Source: Flavobacteriaceae bacterium UBA3591 | Lineage (GTDB): Bacteria; Bacteroidota; Bacteroidia; Flavobacteriales; Flavobacteriaceae | Assembly (NCBI GenBank): GCA_002375695.1 | Contig: DFMO01000003.1 | Coordinates: forward strand, 203,466 to 267,465 | Reading direction: 5' to 3' | DNA length: 64,000 bases | Shown here: in pieces, positions 52,821 to 59,267 of the stretch | Position numbering within the stretch: position 1 is the first letter of the stretch | Layout of the letters: the number at the start of each line of letters is the position of its first letter | Translations under genes and position numbers: made by a program | The notes under the pieces: model-generated | The model's database searches: none | Told to the model about the DNA's origin: nothing | The model's input: the letters and a program-made list of their open reading frames with translations, nothing else

Positions 52821-53358
52821 TTGAAAATTCCAATCGTTTGATTCTTTTTCGTATTAAGTATTCACTTTTCAATGTTGGAGTGTATTCCATTAATCCATCT
52901 TCAATAGTAAAGCCCAACTTGTTTCCATCTTTATCATAAACATAATGGTCTTTGGGTAACTCATCAATAAAACTGGAATCTTTTGATATAAAACCATCAA
53001 AATCATTTACTAATTTCTTAATAATAATTAATTCAATAGGAATTTGCTGATATAATCCAACCGAAATAGTTTCTGGACTAATCTCTTTATTGTTTATATC
53101 ATAGTTAATATGCTCAGTAGGATAGTCTTGAATTTCAATCCTCTTAATACAATCTTTCTCAATTTCAACGAACACAAGTAAACCAACATCTATTGAATCT
53201 TTGGTATAATTGTGGTAGTCCATTAAATAATCATCAAGATATTTGGCAATTTCATTTGAATTATTCACTTTCTTACAAACATTACAAGATGTAATTAAGG
53301 ACATTAAGACAAGTAACATGCTAATATTCTTCAGCGGGATAAGCTTTTTTGTTGTCAT
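52786..53358 (-). CDS. Lipoprotein, candidate immunity protein
   Basis: 190 aa. Signal peptide with lipobox SLITSC (Cys near 25), then a mixed alpha/beta domain rich in acidic residues (DYLMDYHNYTKDSIDVG, EIEKDCIKRIEIQDYP and FDGFISKDSSFIDELPKDHYVYDKDG). No named family. It overlaps the end of the truncated JAB-like toxin frame by 38 bases, the classic spacing of a polymorphic-toxin immunity gene. The lipid anchor fits protection against a toxin arriving in the periplasm. Confidence 0.65.
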   Translation of the reverse strand: MTTKKLIPLKNISMLLVLMSLITSCNVCKKVNNSNEIAKYLDDYLMDYHNYTKDSIDVGLLVFVEIEKDCIKRIEIQDYPTEHINYDINNKEISPETISVGLYQQIPIELIIIKKLVNDFDGFISKDSSFIDELPKDHYVYDKDGNKLGFTIEDGLMEYTPTLKSEYLIRKRIKRLEFSNGLFESAKIEL

Positions 53359-53551
53359 ATCTGTTTATTTTTTTGAAAGCAGGTCTATAAACTGCTCTCT
53401 TAATAGGTTGTTCTTTACTGTTAACAGGATAGTTTGTTGCACCTTTTGCGTCACCAACTACAGGTGTATTAACATCACCTGTTGTCCTATCATATCCCGA
53501 AGGCGGAGAGTTTTTAGGGTGGTTGTGTACAATTTCATTTACAGAATTACC
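53321..53551 (-). pseudogene. Truncated C-terminus of a JAB/JAMM-like polymorphic toxin
   Basis: 76 codons open on the minus strand from the junction with element copy 2 to a TAG. They contain NEIVHNHPKNSPPSGYDRTT, where HNHP plus PPSGYD resembles the JAMM metalloprotease HxHx(6-7)SxxD zinc motif and JAB-like toxins of RHS proteins. GDVNTPVVGDAKGATNYP and VYRPAFKKINRYDNKK follow. No start codon or N-terminal part remains: the frame is cut by the repeat element. It is cotranslational in layout with the following lipoprotein. Confidence 0.6.
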
Positions 53552-53806
53552 CTACGCTGGTGCGCGATTGCATCGCGTTCCATATCATTTCTTTTTTATA
53601 GACCATCCAGTTTCTTCCACCGCAAAGCTCACAAAATAAAGACCTTCTGGAATATGAAACTTGTAGTTGCGACTCATGTTCTAAAGATATTGATATTTCT
53701 TAATATCAGAAAAACACAGGCTGTTAATTGATATCGAGACAAGAAAAGTTAGAACTGTCCTTACATTAAAACTTGGGAAACCACGCGATGCAATCGCGCG
53801 GGAGCT
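53552..53806 (-). mobile_element. 255-bp RAYT-derived repeat element, copy 2
   Basis: Same length and layout as copy 1. On the minus strand the transposase start is still intact: MSRNYKFHIPEGLYFVSFAV, then a jump to EETGWSIKKK and a TGA (31 codons in all). MSxxYKFHNPEGLYFVSFAV is the N-terminus of Bacteroidota REP-associated tyrosine transposases. A TATCTTTA -7-like element lies just before the ATG, and a TGATATT/AATATCA inverted repeat overlaps it. The ends are CGCGAT...ATCGCG palindromes. Its left end interrupts the JAB-like toxin frame. Confidence 0.78.
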
Positions 53807-53855
53807 GGGATACATTCGCGGAGGAGCTGGGGATACAATCGCGCGGGAGCTGGGG
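53783..53855. repeat. Tandem ~23-bp repeats derived from the element right end
   Basis: Three units in a row of the form TACAATCGCGCGGGAGCTGG (middle one degenerate: TACATTCGCGGAGGAGCTGG). They join element copy 2 to the recQ remnant. Confidence 0.75.
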
Positions 53856-53856
53856 A

Positions 53857-53925
53857 AAGCCTTATTTCGAATACTTCGAGGAGAAAATACCGTATTGGAA
53901 AATAAAAATGGCCTTGTATTTATAA
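53857..53925 (+). pseudogene. Diverged second copy of the recQ 3' end
   Basis: In frame this reads KPYFEYFEEKIPYWKIKMAL followed by YL and TAA. The last codons of the intact recQ read KTYFEFFEAKIPYYKIKLGL, then YLV and a stop, giving 16 identities in 22. No other recQ sequence is present. The stop is 11 bases from the stop of the convergent deacetylase gene. It marks the right boundary of the accessory patch. Confidence 0.8.
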
Positions 53926-53935
53926 TGTATTCACG

Positions 53936-54838
53936 TTAGGTATAAATTTCTTGTGCTAATCTAAAAGTATTTGCGTGAGCCTCAATTATCGTCCTTATAT
54001 CAGGTGAATAACCTCCTCCCATACTAACTTGTAAAGGTATCTTTAAATCTTTGCACATCTGTAAAACATACCGATCTCTTTCTTTACAACCTTTTATTGT
54101 GCAATTTAACCTTCCCAATTTATCCGATTCTAAAATATCTACACCACTTAAATAAAAGATAAAATCAGGACGCTGTTCATCAATCAATCTAGGTAAAGTA
54201 TTTTTTAAAATTTTAAGATAAACCTCATCACCACTTCCATCGCCCACGGCGATATCTAAATCACTTTTTTCCTTTTTAAATGGATAATTCCCAGCTCCGT
54301 GCATAGAAAAAGTAAAAACCGAATCATCATGCCGAAAAATTTCAGCAGTTCCATTGCCCTGATGAACATCCAAATCTACAATCAATACTTTTTTTGTTAA
54401 TCCTTTTTTCTGAAGATATCTAGCTGCAATAGCTTGATCGTGCAGTATACAAAATCCTTCCCCGTGATCGGTATAAGCATGATGGGTTCCTCCTGCAATA
54501 TTTAAGGAAATTCCGTACTTTAAAGCGTATTCACTGCCATCGATAGTTCCTTGCGCTATTAGTTGCTCTCGTTTGATAAACTCATCAGACAAAGGAAAAC
54601 CTATTTTTCTAGCAGCCCTTCTGTCAAGGGATAGGTTAATCAAGCTATTATAATAATCTTCAGTATGAACGGCAAGTATATCCTCTTTAGAAGGCATTGA
54701 TGGCTCAAAAAAGTCTTCAGTTTTACAAGTTCCTTCGTGAAGTAATTGCTTCGGTAGAAGCTCATATTTTTCCATCGGAAATCGATGCCCCTGTGGTAAG
54801 GGATAGCTATATAAGGGATGAAACGCAATTTTTAACAT
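53936..54838 (-). CDS. Histone deacetylase superfamily protein
   Basis: 300 aa, the size of bacterial class I/II-like HDACs. GGTHHAYTDHG (His-His pair), DLDVHQGNGT (about 150-159; zinc Asp/His) and YLSGVDILESDKLG (zinc Asp) complete the arginase-fold metal site. It would deacetylate acetyl-amines such as acetylated proteins, acetoin-related or polyamine substrates. It lies next to the island boundary. Confidence 0.93.
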   Translation of the reverse strand: MLKIAFHPLYSYPLPQGHRFPMEKYELLPKQLLHEGTCKTEDFFEPSMPSKEDILAVHTEDYYNSLINLSLDRRAARKIGFPLSDEFIKREQLIAQGTIDGSEYALKYGISLNIAGGTHHAYTDHGEGFCILHDQAIAARYLQKKGLTKKVLIVDLDVHQGNGTAEIFRHDDSVFTFSMHGAGNYPFKKEKSDLDIAVGDGSGDEVYLKILKNTLPRLIDEQRPDFIFYLSGVDILESDKLGRLNCTIKGCKERDRYVLQMCKDLKIPLQVSMGGGYSPDIRTIIEAHANTFRLAQEIYT

Positions 54839-54866
54839 TAAATAATGTTCTAGCTAATTTGGGATT

Positions 54867-55760
54867 TTAGATAGTTTCTGGGTTTTTTATTTCTTTACCG
54901 ATAATAGGAATCTTCTTTGTATAGAATGTTATACGAATTCCGAAAAGAAGAATTATTCCTCCAACAATCATTTGAAGAGTAATTTCTTCATTAATAAATA
55001 TCCACGCAAAAAGTGTCGTTAATACAGCCTGACCCAATAAACTTACAGATACTCGCGTGGCACGCATATGTTTGGTGGCATATCCCAAAAGTAGCCACGC
55101 TGCTAATTGACAAACTAGACCTTGAACTAAAAGCGATAACCATCCCATTTCAGAAAAACCTGTAAAAGGTTCATTCATTCCAAAACTCAACATTCCTAAA
55201 AAGACTGCAGAAGACAAGGTGCTTATTGCAATAAATGGAATTACTTCTACTTCGTATAAAACATATTTACTCAACAACATATAAAAAGCATAAAAAACAC
55301 CCGAAAGTATAGCAAATACAAAGGCTAAGTCAAAATCGAGATTTACAAAAAAATGAAACCCAACTAAGGTTATCATCCCCAAAATCGCGACAACGGTACC
55401 TATCCAGAAATTCCGAGTCGGCTTATTCTTTAAAAAGAAGAACGCACCTATCCCTACCCAAACTGGGGAGAGATTTGTAAGCAAGGTTGCTTGAGTAGCC
55501 GTGGATTCCTGAATAGAAATATTCCAAACGGTAACGTCTAACGCAAAAATAAATCCGCACAAAATAGTTAACAACAACATTTTAATTGAAGATACTCTTA
55601 ATTTACCGGTTATAATTGCAAAGGGCACCAGCAAAGCGGCCGCAATTGCCATTCTATAAAAGGCCGAAATAATGGCTGGAGACAATTTTAGCTTTACCAA
55701 AATTGGAAAAATAGAAATACAAATGATTCCTATGACAAGGGCTATTCTTGGCTTTGTCAT
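54867..55760 (-). CDS. EamA-family DMT transporter
   Basis: 297 aa with ten hydrophobic helices in two five-helix EamA repeats (PILVKLKLSPAIISAFYRMAIAA and SLLGQAVLTTLFAWIFINEEITLQMIVGGIILLFGI). RxxP/YR and the ILxxxE signature of drug/metabolite exporters are visible. Substrate unknown. Its stop is 28 bases from the deacetylase start, so the two are probably cotranscribed. Confidence 0.9.
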   Translation of the reverse strand: MTKPRIALVIGIICISIFPILVKLKLSPAIISAFYRMAIAAALLVPFAIITGKLRVSSIKMLLLTILCGFIFALDVTVWNISIQESTATQATLLTNLSPVWVGIGAFFFLKNKPTRNFWIGTVVAILGMITLVGFHFFVNLDFDLAFVFAILSGVFYAFYMLLSKYVLYEVEVIPFIAISTLSSAVFLGMLSFGMNEPFTGFSEMGWLSLLVQGLVCQLAAWLLLGYATKHMRATRVSVSLLGQAVLTTLFAWIFINEEITLQMIVGGIILLFGIRITFYTKKIPIIGKEIKNPETI

Positions 55761-55867
55761 AAAATTAGTATTGACGAGATTATTAATAAATCCGGCAAAA
55801 TTAATCTTTATAAACCAATAAAAGTCAGTTTATAATCCCGAGAATAACATATTTAACTTAAAATTAA

Positions 55868-58024
55868 TTATTTGTGAAGCTTAAGCTGAATTCGCTTTCT
55901 GTCAACATCTACATCTAGTACTTTTACAATTATTTGTTGGTGCAAATGCACGTGCTCGTTCACATCCGAAACAAATTTATCTGCAAGATTTGAAACGTGA
56001 ATTAAACCGCTTTCTTTTATCCCAATATCTACAAAACACCCAAAATTAGTGATGTTATTTACTATTCCAGGTAGTAGTTGACCCGCTTGCAAATCGGTTA
56101 TCGTTTTAATATTTTGGTTAAAAGTAAACACTTTTGCTTCCTCGCGAATGTCTAACCCTGGCTTTTCAAGTTCGTCAATAATATCTTTTAAGGTGGGAAG
56201 CCCTATTTTTTCTGAAGTGTATTTTTCAAGATTTATTTGCTGAAGAAGCGTTTTATTCCCTATCAATTCTGAAATTTTCACATTTTCATCCTTAGCCATT
56301 TTTGAAACTACCGCATAACTTTCAGGATGCACCGAAGAATCATCCAACTTATTCTCTGCATTTTTTATTCGAAGAAATCCAGCTGCTTGTTCAAAAGCCT
56401 TCCCTCCCAATCGCGGAACATTTTTAATTGCTTCTCTCGACAAAAATGCGCCATTTTCCTCGCGGTAGTTTACAATGTTTTCGGCCAATTTAGGTCCTAT
56501 CCCCGAAACATAACTTAGCAAGGGGACACTTGCAGTATTAATATTTACACCCACTGCATTTACACATAATTCAACAGTAGTATCTAAGGCACTTTTTAGT
56601 TTTGTTTGATCTACATCGTGCTGGTACTGCCCTACGCCAATGGATTTGGCGTCAATTTTAACTAACTCAGCTAATGGGTCTTGTAATCGGCGGCCAATGG
56701 ATACTGCGCCGCGCACCGTAACATCGTATTGCGGAAATTCATCCCGAGCAATTTTTGAAGCCGAATAAATAGACGCTCCTGCCTCGCTAACCACAAAAAC
56801 TTGAACTGGATTTTTAAATTGAATGTGTTTTATAAATTGTTCGGTTTCGCGCGAAGCGGTTCCGTTGCCAATCGCAATGGCTTCAATTTTATGGGCGTCG
56901 GCAAGCGAACTTATTTTTTTTATGGCTCCTTTGGTGTCGTTTTTTGGGGCGTGCGGATAAATTGTTTCGTTGTGCTCTAGCCCTCCTTGCGCATCGAGGC
57001 AGACTACTTTACAACCAGTTCTAAAACCTGGATCGATTGCCAAAACACGTTTTTCGCCCAAAGGCGACCCCAATAACAATTGTTTTAAATTTTTTGCAAA
57101 AACATTAATGGCAGTCCCGTCTGCCTTTGCCTTTGCCGCCGAAAGCGCCTCGTTTGATAACGCAGGAAATAACAGCCGTTTGTAGCTATCGTTAATTGCG
57201 AGTTTTATTTGTTGAGAAGCTGCATCGTTCGTTTTTATTATTCTATCTGCAATTCGCGAAACAGCTTTTTCATCGTCAATTTCTATTTTAACACGAATAA
57301 ATCCTTCGGAAGTTGCACGCAGAATAGCTAGCAACCGGTGCGATGGAATACGGTTTAAAGACTCACTCCAATCAAAATAATCACGGAATTTTTGAGCTTT
57401 TTCCCTCCATTCGGCGGGCACGGCATCATCGGTCATTTTCTTTACAACTTTTGTTGAAATAGCCGAGAAGCGTTCCAACTGCTTCCGAAGCATATTCCGG
57501 ATATCGGTGCGTTCGTTTATCCATTCGGCCATTATGTGTCGCGCCCCTTCCAAAGCTTCATCTTCGGAATTTATTTCACCCTTTACATATTTTGAAGCAA
57601 GCGCAGAAATTTCTGAACTGGACATACATCGGGTTTGCGCCATTAAAATTTTTGCCAACGGTTCCAAACCGTTTTCGCGGGCTGTATCGGCTTTTGTCTT
57701 TCGCTTCTTTTTAAAAGGCAGGTACAAATCTTCCAAAGCAATCAGGTTTGTTGCTTCTTCAATTTTTTTCTCAAGTTCCGCAGTTAATACTTCCTGCTCT
57801 TCCAATGCTTTTAGAATGGTAATTTTACGCTTTTCTAAAGCCTCAAATTCTTCTTTAAGTTTTACAATTTCGGCAATTTGCACCTCATCGAGATTGCCCG
57901 TGAGTTCCTTTCGGTAGCGAGAAATAAAGGGAATGGAACAATCTTCGTTTAAAAGTTTTATTGTGTTTACAACGCTTTTTTGAGGAAGTTGGGTTTGGGA
58001 GGTAATTGCGTTTATCAAGTTCAC
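55868..58024 (-). CDS. tex: Tex-family RNA-binding protein
   Basis: 718 aa. The start is GTG: an in-frame TAA directly precedes it, so no longer start is possible. It has the Tex HTH-like N-terminus, the YqgF-like core (LAIDPGFRTGCKVVCLDAQGG and AIGNGTASRETEQF), the helix-hairpin-helix module (TASVPLLSYVSGIGPKLAENIVNY and RLGGKAFEQAAGFLRI) and a C-terminal S1 domain (about 645-718, GCFVDIGIKESGLIHVS). It acts on transcription/RNA quality. A perfect -7 element is 25 bases upstream. Confidence 0.95.
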   Translation of the reverse strand: MNLINAITSQTQLPQKSVVNTIKLLNEDCSIPFISRYRKELTGNLDEVQIAEIVKLKEEFEALEKRKITILKALEEQEVLTAELEKKIEEATNLIALEDLYLPFKKKRKTKADTARENGLEPLAKILMAQTRCMSSSEISALASKYVKGEINSEDEALEGARHIMAEWINERTDIRNMLRKQLERFSAISTKVVKKMTDDAVPAEWREKAQKFRDYFDWSESLNRIPSHRLLAILRATSEGFIRVKIEIDDEKAVSRIADRIIKTNDAASQQIKLAINDSYKRLLFPALSNEALSAAKAKADGTAINVFAKNLKQLLLGSPLGEKRVLAIDPGFRTGCKVVCLDAQGGLEHNETIYPHAPKNDTKGAIKKISSLADAHKIEAIAIGNGTASRETEQFIKHIQFKNPVQVFVVSEAGASIYSASKIARDEFPQYDVTVRGAVSIGRRLQDPLAELVKIDAKSIGVGQYQHDVDQTKLKSALDTTVELCVNAVGVNINTASVPLLSYVSGIGPKLAENIVNYREENGAFLSREAIKNVPRLGGKAFEQAAGFLRIKNAENKLDDSSVHPESYAVVSKMAKDENVKISELIGNKTLLQQINLEKYTSEKIGLPTLKDIIDELEKPGLDIREEAKVFTFNQNIKTITDLQAGQLLPGIVNNITNFGCFVDIGIKESGLIHVSNLADKFVSDVNEHVHLHQQIIVKVLDVDVDRKRIQLKLHK

Positions 58025-58049
58025 TTAGTTTTGCTTTTCAAATTTTCAC

Positions 58050-58057
58050 CAAAAATA
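58050..58057 (-). promoter_or_regulatory. Promoter -7 element of tex
   Basis: TATTTTTG on the minus strand, a perfect TAnnTTTG, 25 bases before the GTG start. Confidence 0.6.
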
Positions 58058-58136
58058 AAGAATCTGGTAGCAATATTAGGCTTCTAACTTTCTAATGGCA
58101 TTTAATACTACAAATGAATTTCTGAATTTAGATATC

Positions 58137-58560
58137 ACCCCTCCGGGGCTTTAGACCTTTCTGGCTCTTTGTATTGATGGGCTATGCCACATCATTTTGG
58201 TATTAAGCCCTTTCAGGGCTATGTCAATTCTAATTAAGTCTTAAGAATCACAGAAAGGACAAGCTTCCCACTTTTGGAGCGAATTCTGGCTAAGTTCTAA
58301 AGGGGCGTAAGATATTAACGTGGGGCATAGTCCCTCGAGTAGTAAACCTATTGCCGTATCGTTGAGGTATATCGCCCTTTCAGGACTGGATAATGGATAG
58401 TTTTTATAATTTAGCAACCCCTTCTCATCGCTAGTTTTTGCCCTGAAAGGGCCATATCTCCTAACAAAGGGCGAAGCTCTTTGTGCTGAAAAAAGGAACT
58501 TCACAGTATCCAAGCCCTGGAAGGGTGGTGTATCAGATTATGCGTATGAATTAGGCTAGC
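58137..58560. repeat. Field of GCCCTTTCAGGGC-type palindromes upstream of the IS200-like gene
   Basis: Contains AGCCCTTTCAGGGCT (58206-58220), GCCCTTTCAGGAC (58374-58386) and GCCCTGAAAGGGCC (58440-58453). Weaker relatives are CCCTCCGGGGCT (58139-58150) and AGCCCTGGAAGGGT (58513-58526), spaced by short non-coding stretches. A 90-codon frame here is a translation of the repeats, not a gene. Confidence 0.7.
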
Positions 58561-58564
58561 CCTG

Positions 58565-59017
58565 CTAATCCCAAACATACTTCTCGTCATAATCAACTTT
58601 ATACTTTTTTAAAAATGCTCGAAATTCAGCCTTAAAAGTTCTTTTAGAATGATGTTCATGCTGATTAGAAATGTAGACAACCACTACTTCTACTTGCGCA
58701 GGATTTACCGAAAACGCACCATAATCATCTTGCCAATAAAAGTTTTTATAAGCTACTCCCTTTGTTTTTATCCATTTGGAAGAATTCGATTTAAATAATT
58801 CCACCAATTTGATTAAGGCAATTTTTTTAGAGAGTTTGCATAGAATATGTACGTGATCTGTGTAACCACCTACTTTTATTACTTGAGAATCGAGTTTGTT
58901 GCATATCCCACCAAGATAACTATGGAGTTCCGCTTCTACTGGAGGGAATATAAGCGGTTGTCGATGCTTGGTGCTGAATACGATATGGACGTAATTTTGA
59001 ACGAGAGATTGACCCAT
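58565..59017 (-). CDS. tnpA: IS200/IS605-family TnpA-like transposase (Y1 HUH)
   Basis: 150 aa, full length for single-domain TnpA. The HUH motif is in GGYTDHVHILCKL (DHVH, about 62-72), and the catalytic Tyr is in VVVYISNQHEHH (about 116-127), followed by the conserved HH/F residues. It cuts and joins single-stranded DNA at palindromes. No TnpB is adjacent. The gene is flanked on both sides by GCCCTTTCA-type palindromes that may be its substrates. Confidence 0.9.
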   Translation of the reverse strand: MGQSLVQNYVHIVFSTKHRQPLIFPPVEAELHSYLGGICNKLDSQVIKVGGYTDHVHILCKLSKKIALIKLVELFKSNSSKWIKTKGVAYKNFYWQDDYGAFSVNPAQVEVVVVYISNQHEHHSKRTFKAEFRAFLKKYKVDYDEKYVWD

Positions 59018-59029
59018 AATAATTAGGAT

Positions 59030-59120
59030 TTAACGCTTTCAGGCTTCAGTTTCAGCCTTCCTTTAATAACGATAGGAAACCCTTCCTTCATTAAAAAATA
59101 ACGCCCTTTCAATGCTAGAC
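59030..59120. repeat. Palindrome relatives on the far side of the IS200-like gene
   Basis: ACGCTTTCAGGCTTCAG (59032-59048) and AACGCCCTTTCAATGC (59100-59115) are degenerate relatives of the GCCCTTTCAGGGC repeats seen at 58137-58560. The remaining 59121-59267 shows no other feature. Confidence 0.5.
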
Positions 59121-59267
59121 TATAAATTTAAATCTTAATAAAGAAATAAACAATTCTAGTATTAAAAGGGCATCATTATTAAACAAAAGGTGAACCTTTT
59201 ACTTCTAGAAAATTCCGATATTAAAGTCCTGCAAAAGTACTATCAGATAGCAAAGAAATTTTCTTAC

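Larger units (their letters stand above)
51602..53925. other. Accessory patch inserted after recQ
   Basis: Bounded on the left by the intact recQ stop and on the right by a diverged recQ 3' remnant. Contains, on the minus strand, a YoeB/YefM-type pair, a lipoprotein gene and a truncated JAB-like toxin end. Two 255-bp transposase-derived elements and several partial palindrome copies lie between them. Gene density and GC pattern differ from the flanks: the palindromes are GC-rich islands in AT-rich DNA. No integrase, IS transposase or tRNA is in the patch itself. Confidence 0.6.

Noticed and set aside
53243..53731. 162-codon plus-strand frame rich in Ser, Cys and Arg
   Set aside because: Antisense to the lipoprotein 5' end, the JAB-like remnant and repeat element 2; those have better coding signals.
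58025..58136. Possible small gene between tex and the palindrome field
   Set aside because: No frame with a plausible start and coding-like composition; it holds the tex promoter and nothing else visible.
58241..58513. 90-codon minus-strand frame (starts MDTVKFLFSAQRASPF)
   Set aside because: Lies entirely in the GCCCTTTCAGGGC repeat field; the protein is a translation of repeats and has no homologue-like features. Similar frames are commonly miscalled.
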